52,337 bases of DNA, taken from NCBI GenBank assembly GCA_035999365.1, contig DASYGT010000027.1, positions 1-52,337 on the forward strand, in the 5' to 3' direction. Under the pieces are notes generated by a model. The model saw nothing but the letters and a program-made list of their open reading frames with translations. It ran no database searches and was not told the DNA's origin. Positions 1 through 8,438 of this stretch are shown piece by piece. Source of the DNA: DASYGT01 sp035999365 (GTDB lineage Bacteria > Actinomycetota > Actinomycetes > Mycobacteriales > Jatrophihabitantaceae). The position numbers were made by a program, and so were the translations under genes. Each line of letters begins with the position of its first letter. The first letter of the stretch is position 1.

Positions 1-1
1 C

Positions 2-52
2 GACCACGCTCCAACGCGCCACCGGCTCCACGAGCGGGAGGAGGACGTGTGA
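2..52 (+). CDS. C-terminal tail of an upstream gene (partial)
   Basis: An open frame enters from the left edge and ends in TGA at 50-52, giving the tail DHAPTRHRLHEREEDV. The stop overlaps the GTG start of the next gene as GTGA, the usual coupled junction in this window, and a GGGAGGAGGA ribosome-binding site sits inside the tail. This makes a real co-transcribed upstream gene plausible. Sixteen residues are too few to name a family, and the frame could be open by chance. Confidence 0.4.
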   Translation, partial: DHAPTRHRLHEREEDV

Positions 53-1017
53 CCGCTCAGCCGACGTGTGCGGCGCCGGACACCACCTCCCTCGACTCGC
101 CGGACGTCCCCGACGTACTCGACGTCGCTCTCGCGCAGCTAGCTGAGTTCCGCGACGCGGACCGCGAGATCACGCCACTGCCCGGCGGGCTCACCAACCG
201 CATCTACAAGGTCAACGCCGCGGCCGGACGCACGGTCGTCGCCCGGGTGTCTACCGGCAAGAGTTCGCTGCTCGCGATCGACCGCGTCGCCGAATGCCGA
301 AACGCGGTCGCAGCAGCACAGCGTGGGGCCGGCCCGCGGGTGCTGCTGTGCGACCCCGCGGCAGGCGTCAGCATCGTCGATTGGATCGACGGCCGCACCT
401 TCACCGACGCCGATCTCGCCGACAGCACTGCGCTGGCGCGGGTCGCCGCGAACTGCCGCCGACTGCATGCCGGCCCGCGCTTCGGCAACGACTTCGACAT
501 GTTCGAGGTGCAGCAGCGCTACCTCACCGCCGTACTCGAACACGGATTTCGGCTGCCCGCCGGCTACCGCAGCTACGCCGGTGCCGTCGAACGCATCCAG
601 GCAGCTCTCGCAGTGCAGCCGGAGCCCACCGTCGCGTGCCACAACGATCTGCTCGCGGCCAACATCATGGACTCGGCTGGGCGGATCTGGTTCATCGACT
701 ACGAGTACTCGGGCAACAACGACCCGTGCTTCGAGCTCGGCAACATCTGGAGTGAGGCGAACCTGCACACGGACGCCCTTGCCGAGCTCGTTGCCGCCTA
801 CTACGGCACGGCATCACGGGCACGCGTGGCGCGGGCGCGGCTGCTGGCGCTGATGTCCAAGTACGGCTGGACGCTGTGGGGCTCGATCCAGGACGGCGTC
901 AGCGACGTGGAGTTCGACTTCTGGGCGTGGGGCATGGAGAAGTACGACCGGGCAGTCGCCGAATTCGACGGCCCGGAATTCGCGCAATTGATCGACGACG
1001 TCCAAAAACCGATCTAG
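49..1017 (+). CDS. Phosphotransferase of the choline kinase/APH family
   Basis: 322 residues with the protein-kinase-like fold of choline kinase and aminoglycoside phosphotransferases. The catalytic Brenner motif is visible as HNDLLAAN (H198-D200, N205) followed by the metal-binding IDYEY (D217). The N-terminal lobe has a glycine-rich PLPGGLTNRIYKV segment. The family phosphorylates choline, ethanolamine or related small alcohols with ATP; the substrate here cannot be read from sequence. The GTG start is chosen because GGGAGGAGGA lies just upstream and the GTGA overlaps a preceding stop. The gene is followed after 18 bases by an APC permease, suggesting import plus phosphorylation of an amino alcohol. 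That functional link is inference. Confidence 0.85.
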   Translation: MTAQPTCAAPDTTSLDSPDVPDVLDVALAQLAEFRDADREITPLPGGLTNRIYKVNAAAGRTVVARVSTGKSSLLAIDRVAECRNAVAAAQRGAGPRVLLCDPAAGVSIVDWIDGRTFTDADLADSTALARVAANCRRLHAGPRFGNDFDMFEVQQRYLTAVLEHGFRLPAGYRSYAGAVERIQAALAVQPEPTVACHNDLLAANIMDSAGRIWFIDYEYSGNNDPCFELGNIWSEANLHTDALAELVAAYYGTASRARVARARLLALMSKYGWTLWGSIQDGVSDVEFDFWAWGMEKYDRAVAEFDGPEFAQLIDDVQKPI

Positions 1018-1035
1018 ATCGAGGGAGCGACACCA

Positions 1036-2679
1036 GTGGCAAACACGGTCATCGTCGACGAGGACGAGAAACGCCTCGCCGAACTCGGCTACAAGCAGGA
1101 ACTCAACCGCTCCTGGTCAGGGTTCTCGAACTTCGCGATCTCGTTCTCTATCATCTCGATCCTGGCGGGCTGTTTCACCACATTCGCCGTGGGCTGGAAC
1201 AACGGTGGTCCCGCAGCGATCGCCTGGGGCTGGCCGATCACGGCGGCGTTCATCCTCGTGATCGGGTTCTGCATGTCCGAACTCGTCTCGGCATTCCCCA
1301 CCTCGGGCGGCATCTACTGGTGGGCTAGCAAGTTGGGCGGCGCCAAGGCCGGCTACTACACGGGCTGGCTGAACCTCGTCGGCCTGCTCGCCATCGACGC
1401 CTCGGTCGCCTACGGATGTGCGACGTTCTTCGACCTGACGTTGGACACCTACAGCAAGTCGTGGGCCGCTCACTACAGCCTGACCCGCCTGTTCATCATC
1501 TTCGTCATCGTTCTCGTCCTCGTCTCGATCGTGAACATCTTCTCCAGCCGGATGCTGGCCATCCTGAACAACATCTCGGTGTGGTGGCACGTCGTCGGCG
1601 CGGGCCTGGTCGTCGCGATCCTGCTGTTCGCCCCGAGCCATCACGACAGCGTCAAGAACGTCTTCACGCACACCGTGAACAACACCGGTTTCTTCAGCGG
1701 GCACAGTGGCGGGGTCGGGTTCCTGCTCGGCGTTCTGCCCCTGTCGGTGATCCTCACCCAGTACACGATCACCGGATATGACGCGTCAGCGCATTTGTCG
1801 GAGGAGACCCACTCGGCCGCCAACTCGGCCGCCAAGGGCATCTGGCGATCGATCTTCTACTCCGGCATCGGGGGCTGGATCCTGCTGCTCGCGTTTCTGT
1901 TCGCGGTGCAGGACGAGGGAGCCGTCACCAAGGGCGGCGGCGGCGTCTCGCTGATCTTCAGCCAGGCGCTTACCATCAACTGGGCGACGTTCGTGCTGGC
2001 GATCTCGACCATCGGCCAGTTCTTCTGCACGGTGGCGTGTATGACGAGCACCACCCGCATGCTGTTCGCCTTCAGCCGCGACGGCGCCGTGCCCGGCGCG
2101 AAGTACTGGTCGCGGTTGAGCCCGAATCGCGTCCCGGTGAACGGCGTGATCCTGTCGGCGGTGGTCGCGATCGTCCTCACGTCGCCCGCACTGATCAAGG
2201 TCGACATCGGGGGCGCACCGGTACCTGTCGCGTTCTTCGCGGTCGTGACCATCGGCGTCATCGGTCTCTATGTAGCCTTTGCGATCCCGATCTTCCTGCG
2301 CTGGCGAGCGGGCGACAGCTTCGTGACCGGCAACTGGACACTCGGGTCGAAGTACAAGTGGATGTGCATCGTTGCGGTCGCCGAGATCGCGATCACGTCG
2401 TTCATCGCGATCTTGCCGACGTCGTCGTTGGGAGCGCCCTGGTACAAGGGCTTCGGCTGGTCCAGCCTGAAGTACGTGAACTACACGCCGATCGTCGTCG
2501 GCGTGCTGTTCCTCATCCTGTGGATATGGTGGCACCTGTCGGTGAAGAAGTGGTTCACCGGTCCCAAGATGACGATCGACCTTCCTGCTGGCGTCTCCTC
2601 GGCCGACGAGATCGATCTCGAGCACCACGGCAAGAGCGGCCACCAGGGCGGAGTGGCCCCAGCGGCACCGCCCGCCTGA
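1036..2679 (+). CDS. APC-family amino acid/choline-type permease
   Basis: 547 residues, strongly hydrophobic, with about 12 membrane segments from roughly residue 33 to 505 and a short charged N-terminus (LGYKQELNRSWSGFSNFAISF) typical of the amino acid/choline transporter branch of the APC superfamily. The tail is hydrophilic and Ala/Pro-rich. The family imports amino acids, GABA, choline or ethanolamine with a cation. The GTG start follows GAGGGAG. It lies 18 bases after the phosphotransferase gene and is probably in the same transcript, which favours an amino alcohol or related amine as substrate; this is not proven by residues. The stop falls 6 bases before the convergent GH65 gene. Confidence 0.88.
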   Translation: MANTVIVDEDEKRLAELGYKQELNRSWSGFSNFAISFSIISILAGCFTTFAVGWNNGGPAAIAWGWPITAAFILVIGFCMSELVSAFPTSGGIYWWASKLGGAKAGYYTGWLNLVGLLAIDASVAYGCATFFDLTLDTYSKSWAAHYSLTRLFIIFVIVLVLVSIVNIFSSRMLAILNNISVWWHVVGAGLVVAILLFAPSHHDSVKNVFTHTVNNTGFFSGHSGGVGFLLGVLPLSVILTQYTITGYDASAHLSEETHSAANSAAKGIWRSIFYSGIGGWILLLAFLFAVQDEGAVTKGGGGVSLIFSQALTINWATFVLAISTIGQFFCTVACMTSTTRMLFAFSRDGAVPGAKYWSRLSPNRVPVNGVILSAVVAIVLTSPALIKVDIGGAPVPVAFFAVVTIGVIGLYVAFAIPIFLRWRAGDSFVTGNWTLGSKYKWMCIVAVAEIAITSFIAILPTSSLGAPWYKGFGWSSLKYVNYTPIVVGVLFLILWIWWHLSVKKWFTGPKMTIDLPAGVSSADEIDLEHHGKSGHQGGVAPAAPPA

Positions 2680-2685
2680 CCACGC

Positions 2686-5067
2686 TCACCAGCCGGTCGT
2701 GCGTTCCAACTCGGTCATCGAGAGGGGAACCCGGCCGGCTGGTTGGGTCGGCCGGGGTGTCAACGGCTCGACAGGATGGATCGGACGCGCCACCGGGACG
2801 CCACGGTGCAGCACGACCGGTTCACCGTTGTCGACGATCTGCAGCCCCTCGTCAGGACCCTCGACCAATTCGTAGGTGACCCCGCGCTCGTTCACCTCGA
2901 CGTGCAGGCGCGATTCGCGCCAGCGCAGCCGGAAGTGCAGCGACTTCCAGGTCGGCGGCAACTGCGGCCGTAGCGACAACCGGCCGCCGTGATCGCGCAT
3001 GCCGCCGAACCCCGCGACGATTGCGAGCCACGTGCCGGCAAGCGAGGCGATGTGCAGCCCGTCGCGGGTGTTGTGTTCGAGGTCGTGCAGATCCATGAGC
3101 GCGGCCTCGGCAAGATAGTCGGCCGCGAGGTCGAGATGGCCCACCTCCGCAGCCATTACCGCCTGGGTACATGCCGACAGTGAGGAGTCGCGCACGGTCA
3201 GCGGCTCGTAGTACGCGAAGGCGCGCGCCTTGTCGTCGGCCGTGAATTCGTCACCGCACCAGTGCATGGCGAGCAGCAGGTCGGCCTGCTTCACCACCTG
3301 CTTGCGATAGATGTCGAAGTACGGCGCATTCAGCAGCAGCGGGTAGCCGTTCTCGAAGTTCGTTCGCTCGAAATCCCACACGGTGTGGTCGGTGAAGTCC
3401 TTGTCCTGGCGGTGCACCCCGCGCTTCTCGTCGTACGGCACGGCCACTGCCGCAGCCGCGCGGCGCCACGCGTCGATCTCACTCGGCGCTACCCCGAGCC
3501 CGGCCGCCTCGCCGGCCCATCTGTCGGACGCATCTGCGGCCGCGATCAGGTTCACCTTGGCCATCAGGTTCGTGTAGGTGTTGTCGTCGACTATCGCGCT
3601 GTATTCGTCCGGCCCAGTGACACCGTCGATGTGGAAGCTGTCGTCAGAGCCGTGGTACCCGAGCGACATCCACAGCCGCGCCGTCTCGACGAAGATCGGC
3701 AGCGCGACGTCACGCTCGAAGTCTGCGTCGCCGGTCCACATGACGTAGCGCCAGGCCGCGACGGCGATTCCGGCATTGACATGGAATGCAGCCGCACCGG
3801 CGGGCCAGTATCCCGAGCACTCCTGCCCACGAATGGTGCGCCATGGGAAGGCGGCGCCCTCGAGCGTCATCGTCTGAGCCCGTTCGCGGGCCAGATCCAA
3901 TGTCGACAGGCGCCATCTCAGGGCATCCGCGGCCGAGTGCGGTGCGGTGGCCATGAGCACCGGCAGGACGAACATCTCGGTGTCCCAGAACGCGTGGCCG
4001 TCGTACCCGGGGCCGGTGAGACCCTTCGCGGGGATCGCTCGCTGCTCGGCACGGGCCGCTGCCTGGTAGGTATGGAACAGGGCGAAGCGCACGGCCTGCT
4101 GCACGACCGGATCGCCTTCGATAGTGACGTCTGCGCCGTCCCAGAACAGATCGAGCGCGCTGCGCTGATCCTCGACGAGCCTGTCCCACCCGGTGTTGAT
4201 CACGGCCGTCAGTGCGGCGTCGACCTGGTCGCGAAGCGCAGGGACGCTGCGCTGGCTCGACCAGCCGTACGCCAGGAACTTGGTGAACGACAGCGTCTCG
4301 CCCGGCTTCAGAACGGTGCCGGCCGTGATCCGGGCCCAGTCGGCGTGAACAGCCAACTGCGACTTGGGCGGATCGTCACCGTGGAACGTGTGTTCCATCG
4401 CCGCGGCCATCTTCAGCTTGCTCGAGCGCGTGCGGTGGATCAGCCATGCGCGGGTGCCGTGGCCGTCGTGCTCGACAGCCTCGAGTGGCGATTCGAGAAT
4501 CGCGGCGACGCGCGGGTCGTTCGACTGCGCCGGGACGTGCTCGTTGGCAACCAGTTCGGACTGAACCACCACACGGGCGTCGGTTCCCACCGCCTGCACT
4601 TCGTAATGGATCGCAACGATCGAGCGCTGGGTGAGCGAGACCAACCTGATGGTGCGCAGCTTGATGCGCTGACCGGAGGGCGACTGCCATTCGACCTCGC
4701 GCCGAAGCACGCCTGCACGCAGATCGAGGATGCGCTCATGGCTGTGGACCTCGCCGTACCGCAGGTCGAAGGGCTCGTCGTCGACGAGCAGGCGGATCAG
4801 CTTGCCGTCGGTGACATTGACGACGGTCTGACCGGTCTCCGGAAAGCCGTAGCCGGCCTCCGCGTAGGGCAGCGGGCGGGATTCGAAGAAGGAGTTCAGG
4901 TACGTCCCCGGAAGGCCCGCAGGATCGCCCTCATCGAGATTGCCCCGCAGTCCGATGTGCCCGTTCGACAACGCGAACAGCGATTCCGACTGCGCGAGCG
5001 TGGCCAGATCAAGGCCGATCTCGCGAAGCTGCCACGGCTCGACGGGAAACCGCCGCCCGCCGCTCAC
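2686..5067 (-). CDS. Glycoside hydrolase family 65 (maltose/trehalose-type phosphorylase or hydrolase)
   Basis: 793 residues, the usual GH65 length: an N-terminal beta-sandwich, an (alpha/alpha)6 catalytic barrel from about residue 300, and a C-terminal beta domain. The catalytic motif GPDEY carries the general acid E488, and the conserved GYDGHAFWDTEMF block is present. Family members phosphorolyse or hydrolyse maltose, trehalose, kojibiose or trehalose-6-phosphate. The ATG overlaps the stop of the upstream HAD gene by 4 bases, so the two are translationally coupled. The pair resembles Rv3400-Rv3401 of M. tuberculosis. Phosphorylase versus hydrolase cannot be decided by eye. Confidence 0.9.
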   Translation of the reverse strand: MSGGRRFPVEPWQLREIGLDLATLAQSESLFALSNGHIGLRGNLDEGDPAGLPGTYLNSFFESRPLPYAEAGYGFPETGQTVVNVTDGKLIRLLVDDEPFDLRYGEVHSHERILDLRAGVLRREVEWQSPSGQRIKLRTIRLVSLTQRSIVAIHYEVQAVGTDARVVVQSELVANEHVPAQSNDPRVAAILESPLEAVEHDGHGTRAWLIHRTRSSKLKMAAAMEHTFHGDDPPKSQLAVHADWARITAGTVLKPGETLSFTKFLAYGWSSQRSVPALRDQVDAALTAVINTGWDRLVEDQRSALDLFWDGADVTIEGDPVVQQAVRFALFHTYQAAARAEQRAIPAKGLTGPGYDGHAFWDTEMFVLPVLMATAPHSAADALRWRLSTLDLARERAQTMTLEGAAFPWRTIRGQECSGYWPAGAAAFHVNAGIAVAAWRYVMWTGDADFERDVALPIFVETARLWMSLGYHGSDDSFHIDGVTGPDEYSAIVDDNTYTNLMAKVNLIAAADASDRWAGEAAGLGVAPSEIDAWRRAAAAVAVPYDEKRGVHRQDKDFTDHTVWDFERTNFENGYPLLLNAPYFDIYRKQVVKQADLLLAMHWCGDEFTADDKARAFAYYEPLTVRDSSLSACTQAVMAAEVGHLDLAADYLAEAALMDLHDLEHNTRDGLHIASLAGTWLAIVAGFGGMRDHGGRLSLRPQLPPTWKSLHFRLRWRESRLHVEVNERGVTYELVEGPDEGLQIVDNGEPVVLHRGVPVARPIHPVEPLTPRPTQPAGRVPLSMTELERTTGW

Positions 5068-5783
5068 AACAGCGCCGACAGGTCGGTGACCACGGTGTCC
5101 GCGCCGTGCTCGCGCAACGCCTGGGCATGCGCGGCGTCCAACCGGTTGACTCCGATCACGATGCCGAATCCTCCCGCCCTGCCCGCCTGCACGCCCGCGG
5201 TCGCGTCCTCGAACACGGCCGCCACCTTAGGCTCGACGCCGAACAACTTCGCACCGGCGAGGAACGAGTCAGGGGCAGGTTTACCGGCCAGATTCTGCTC
5301 GATCAGCGTGTTCCCGTCGATGCGGCCCTCGACGAGAGAGTCCAGCCCGGTCACCTTGAGGACGTCGGCGGTGTTGGCACTGGACGAGACGACGGCCCGG
5401 CGTAGCCCGGCCTGACGCGCCGCCTCGAGATAGCGGCGCGACCCGTCGTACACGGTCACGCCGTCGGTGCGGATGTGCGCCAACAGCAATTGATTCTTGC
5501 GGTTCCCGATGCCTCGGACGGTCTCGGCCCCAGGCGGGTCGTCCGCCCCGCCCTCCGGCACCGTGATGCCGCGGGAGGCCAGGAAGTCGCGCACACCGTC
5601 GGCGCGTGGCTTGCCGTCGACGAACTGCGCGTAGTCGTCGTCGGTGAACGGCGTCATCCCACGAGCCGCGAGGATGGGATCGAAGGTCTGCTTCCATGCC
5701 TTGCGGTGCACCGACGCCGTGTCTGTGAGCACGCCATCGAGGTCGAAGAGGCAGACGGTGACGCCGTCGGGCAGTCCCAGCAT
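5064..5783 (-). CDS. HAD-superfamily beta-phosphoglucomutase-like protein
   Basis: 239 residues with all four HAD motifs: DLDGVLTDT (nucleophile Asp), VSSSAN (motif II), GKPAPDSF (motif III Lys) and FEDATAGVQAG (motif IV). The helical cap contains the GIGNRKNQ segment seen in actinobacterial beta-PGM/OtsB1-like proteins. It should isomerise or dephosphorylate a sugar phosphate, plausibly beta-glucose-1-phosphate released by the coupled GH65 enzyme. The frame is open further upstream, but ATG at 5783 starts directly before the fold (MLGLPDGV) and avoids overlapping the divergent thioesterase. The choice between mutase and trehalose-6-phosphate phosphatase activity is open. Confidence 0.85.
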   Translation of the reverse strand: MLGLPDGVTVCLFDLDGVLTDTASVHRKAWKQTFDPILAARGMTPFTDDDYAQFVDGKPRADGVRDFLASRGITVPEGGADDPPGAETVRGIGNRKNQLLLAHIRTDGVTVYDGSRRYLEAARQAGLRRAVVSSSANTADVLKVTGLDSLVEGRIDGNTLIEQNLAGKPAPDSFLAGAKLFGVEPKVAAVFEDATAGVQAGRAGGFGIVIGVNRLDAAHAQALREHGADTVVTDLSALL

Positions 5784-5859
5784 GGGACCAGCATGCCCGC
5801 CCCGTTCATGGACCGCTCCCCCGAGGTGGCCGCGCCCTGGTGCCGCTAGGTTCGTGCGG

Positions 5860-6249
5860 ATGGACGCCATGGACACGACAGGCCTCGACGCGACGCTGGG
5901 ATTCGAGTATCGGGAGCTCAGCGCCGACCGTGTCGTCATCGCCTGGCAGGTCACCCCCCAGCAGCATCAACCCTTCGGGATCGTCCACGGCGGCGTGTAC
6001 TGCTCGGCCGTCGAATCCGCCGCCAGCATCGGCGCGGCTGCCTGGTTCGGCGATCGGGGCAAGGTTGTCGGCGTCAGCAATCACACCGACTTCCTGCGTG
6101 CCGCCACCGAGGGCACGATGACGGCCGTCGCCACGCCGATCCATCGCGGGCGCAGCCAGCAGCTCTGGCTGGTCGAGATCACCGACGAGCCCGGCCGGCT
6201 GGTGGCGCGCGGCCAGGTGCGGCTGCAGAACCTGGCCGACGCCGGCTAG
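5860..6249 (+). CDS. PaaI-type hotdog-fold thioesterase
   Basis: 129 residues of one hotdog domain. The active-site helix shows the family pattern HGGVYCSAVESAAS, and the sheet continues through VVGVSNHTDFLRAA and a C-terminal GRSQQLWLVEI. Such proteins hydrolyse acyl- or aryl-CoA thioesters; some actinobacterial members act on DHNA-CoA in menaquinone synthesis. ATG at 5860 is chosen; GTG at 5854 and ATG at 5869 are in frame and possible. The 5' end diverges from the HAD gene across 76 bases. Citrate synthase follows after 49 bases with its own strong ribosome-binding site. No residue evidence fixes the substrate. Confidence 0.82.
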   Translation: MDAMDTTGLDATLGFEYRELSADRVVIAWQVTPQQHQPFGIVHGGVYCSAVESAASIGAAAWFGDRGKVVGVSNHTDFLRAATEGTMTAVATPIHRGRSQQLWLVEITDEPGRLVARGQVRLQNLADAG

Positions 6250-6298
6250 CTGCGCACAGTAGGGTGCCTTCGCAGCGCCCCTGCAAGGAGGAAGCGTC

Positions 6299-7597
6299 AT
6301 GTCGCAATCCACCGAGCCTGCCTTCGTCGAGGTGCCCGGTCACGACCGCCTCGAGCTACCGATCGTCGCCGCAACCGAAGGGGCTGCCGGCGCCGATATC
6401 AGCAAGCTGCTCGGCGCCACCGACGTAGTCACCTACGACCCGGGCTTCGCGAACACGGCCTCATGCACTTCGGCGATCACCTACATCGACGGCGATGCCG
6501 GCATCCTGCGCTACCGCGGCTACGACATCGCAGACCTCGCCGAGAACTCGAGCTTCGTCGAGGTCAGCTACCTGCTGATCCACGGCGAACTTCCGACCTC
6601 GGATCAGCTCGCCACGTTCGAGAACAGCATCCGGCGGCACACGCTGCTGCATGAGGACATGAAGCGCTTCTTCGAGGGATTCCCGGCCGACGCGCATCCG
6701 ATGCCCGTGCTGTCGTCTGCGGTATCGGCTCTGTCCACCTTCTACGAGGGCTTTCTCGATCCGTTCGATCAGGAGGACTTCGAGCTCTCGACCTATCGGC
6801 TGCTGGCGAAACTGCCCACGCTTGCCGCGTACGCGTACAAGAAGAGCGTCGGCCAACCCTTCCTGTATCCGGACAACTCGCTGAACCTGGTGGAGAACTT
6901 CCTGCGCATGACGTTCGGCTTCCCGGCAGAGCCGTACGAGGTGGACCCTGCCGTAGCGCGAGCTCTCGACCGGCTGTTCATCCTGCACGCCGATCACGAG
7001 CAGAACTGCTCCACCTCGACAGTGCGCCTCGTCGGCTCGTCGCAGGCGAACCTGTTCGCGTCCGTGTCGGCCGGCATCAACGCGCTGTGGGGTCCGTTGC
7101 ACGGCGGCGCGAACCAGGCCGTCTTGGAGATGCTGCAGCAGATCCGGGCATCGGGCGGCAACGTCAGCGAGTTCGTGGACAAGGTGAAGAACAAGCAGGA
7201 CGGCGTCAAGCTCATGGGCTTCGGGCACCGCGTGTACAAGAACTACGACCCACGCGCCGCGATCGTGAAGAAGTCGGCTGACGAGGTACTCAAGGCCATG
7301 GGCAAGCGCGACGACCTGCTCGACATCGCTCTGGAACTCGAGGGTGTCGCGCTGGAGGACGACTACTTCGTGTCCCGCAAGCTCTACCCGAACGTCGACT
7401 TCTACACCGGTCTGATCTACCGCGCGATGGGCTTCCCGACGCGGATGTTCACGGTGCTCTTCGCCATCGGACGGCTGCCCGGTTGGATCGCGCAGTGGCA
7501 CGAGATGATCAACGATCCGAGCACCAAGATCGGGCGACCTCGTCAGCTGTACACCGGCCCGACGCAGCGCCCGTACGCATCGATCGAAAGCCGCTGA
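6299..7597 (+). CDS. gltA: Citrate synthase (GltA type)
   Basis: 432 residues, the length of the hexameric type I bacterial enzyme. It condenses acetyl-CoA and oxaloacetate to citrate at the entry of the TCA cycle. The catalytic triad is visible: H268 in GPLHGGANQ, H310 in MGFGHRVYK and D367 in NVDFYTG. ADHEQNCSTSTVR is also conserved. The ATG follows AAGGAGG at 6285-6291, one of the best ribosome-binding sites in the window. Aconitase, the next TCA enzyme, lies about 30 kb away on the same strand. The stop directly abuts the stop of the convergent lipoprotein gene. Confidence 0.96.
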   Translation: MSQSTEPAFVEVPGHDRLELPIVAATEGAAGADISKLLGATDVVTYDPGFANTASCTSAITYIDGDAGILRYRGYDIADLAENSSFVEVSYLLIHGELPTSDQLATFENSIRRHTLLHEDMKRFFEGFPADAHPMPVLSSAVSALSTFYEGFLDPFDQEDFELSTYRLLAKLPTLAAYAYKKSVGQPFLYPDNSLNLVENFLRMTFGFPAEPYEVDPAVARALDRLFILHADHEQNCSTSTVRLVGSSQANLFASVSAGINALWGPLHGGANQAVLEMLQQIRASGGNVSEFVDKVKNKQDGVKLMGFGHRVYKNYDPRAAIVKKSADEVLKAMGKRDDLLDIALELEGVALEDDYFVSRKLYPNVDFYTGLIYRAMGFPTRMFTVLFAIGRLPGWIAQWHEMINDPSTKIGRPRQLYTGPTQRPYASIESR

Positions 7598-8317
7598 CTA
7601 CGGGCACTTCCCGGTGAGCGGTGCAGTGGGCGGGCTGCTGGCGGCGTGGCCGAGCGCGCCGCAGCCGGTGGAGCGCAGCTGGGTCCCGTCCGACACCCAC
7701 GTCTGCCAGTACACCCGTCCCGCGGCGTAGTTCGGCGTGTAGTCGTTCTGCAAGCCTGCGATGTCGATCCAGCCGTCCTGGTTGAGGTCGGCAGCCTGCA
7801 TGGTCGGCGTCGCGGCCTGTACCGACGGGCCGAGAGCCAGCGCGCCGTTGCGCACCCGCAGCAGGTAGCCGATCGAGCTGTGGGCGCCGATCTGGTCGAC
7901 GACGATGCAATGGGACAGCTCACCGTTGCTCATGCAACTCAGCTGCGCGGGCGACTGGTCGGCCAGCGTCTCGGACCCGGCGTTCGAGCTACCGGCTGTG
8001 AGCGCGACGATCGTCGCGGGCTGCGCATCGTCGGCCCACACGGCCACCGAATACGGCCTCGACAGCGAGCCGGACAGCCGCAGATGGCAGCTGCTCACGG
8101 GGCACGACGGTGGTCGCCCGCCGGGCCCGCCGGGGGTACCCGAACTACCCGAGGGGCCGGATCCCGGGGCCGTCGGGCCGGGCTGCGGCTGGCTGGAGGA
8201 ACCGCCGGACACCGGCAGGCGAGCTATGCCGACACCATTCGTCGTCGTGGTGCACGCCCCGAGCAGGCTGCAGGCCAGCATTGATCCCGCGATCAGCGTC
8301 GCGCGGGCACCCGGCAT
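7598..8317 (-). CDS. Putative secreted lipoprotein
   Basis: 239 residues. The N-terminus is a lipoprotein signal with lipobox LLGAC (Cys at about residue 22), followed by a Thr-rich stretch and a Pro/Gly/Ser linker, as in surface-anchored actinobacterial lipoproteins. The C-terminal domain contains AADLNQDGWIDIAG, a DxNxDGxxD calcium-loop or FG-GAP-like motif, and several Cys that may form disulfides. No enzymatic motif is recognised. The stop codon abuts that of citrate synthase with no spacer, so the two transcripts must overlap. Function unknown. Confidence 0.7.
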   Translation of the reverse strand: MPGARATLIAGSMLACSLLGACTTTTNGVGIARLPVSGGSSSQPQPGPTAPGSGPSGSSGTPGGPGGRPPSCPVSSCHLRLSGSLSRPYSVAVWADDAQPATIVALTAGSSNAGSETLADQSPAQLSCMSNGELSHCIVVDQIGAHSSIGYLLRVRNGALALGPSVQAATPTMQAADLNQDGWIDIAGLQNDYTPNYAAGRVYWQTWVSDGTQLRSTGCGALGHAASSPPTAPLTGKCP

Positions 8318-8377
8318 CGTCTGATCCTAGGGCCGCCCTCGGCGCGCCGGGGCTCGTATCCGGACGCGGCACGCGGT

Positions 8378-8424
8378 TCGATAGAGCCGAGTGGGACACC
8401 CGGGCGGACATCGTGGTCTATCGA
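8378..8424. promoter_or_regulatory. Inverted repeat upstream of homogentisate dioxygenase
   Basis: TCGATAGA (8378-8385) and its exact reverse complement TCTATCGA (8417-8424) lie 39 bases apart centre to centre, in the 121-base gap before the hmgA-like start at 8439. The second arm touches the ribosome-binding site. It may be a pair of operator half-sites or a 5' UTR hairpin controlling tyrosine catabolism. No regulator gene is adjacent. Confidence 0.4.
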
Positions 8425-8438
8425 GGGGGAACGAGTGC

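Noticed and set aside
3262..5415. A 717-codon open frame opposite the GH65 gene
   Set aside because: Composition is that of a shadow frame and it crosses two real genes on the other strand; no ribosome-binding site or family motif.
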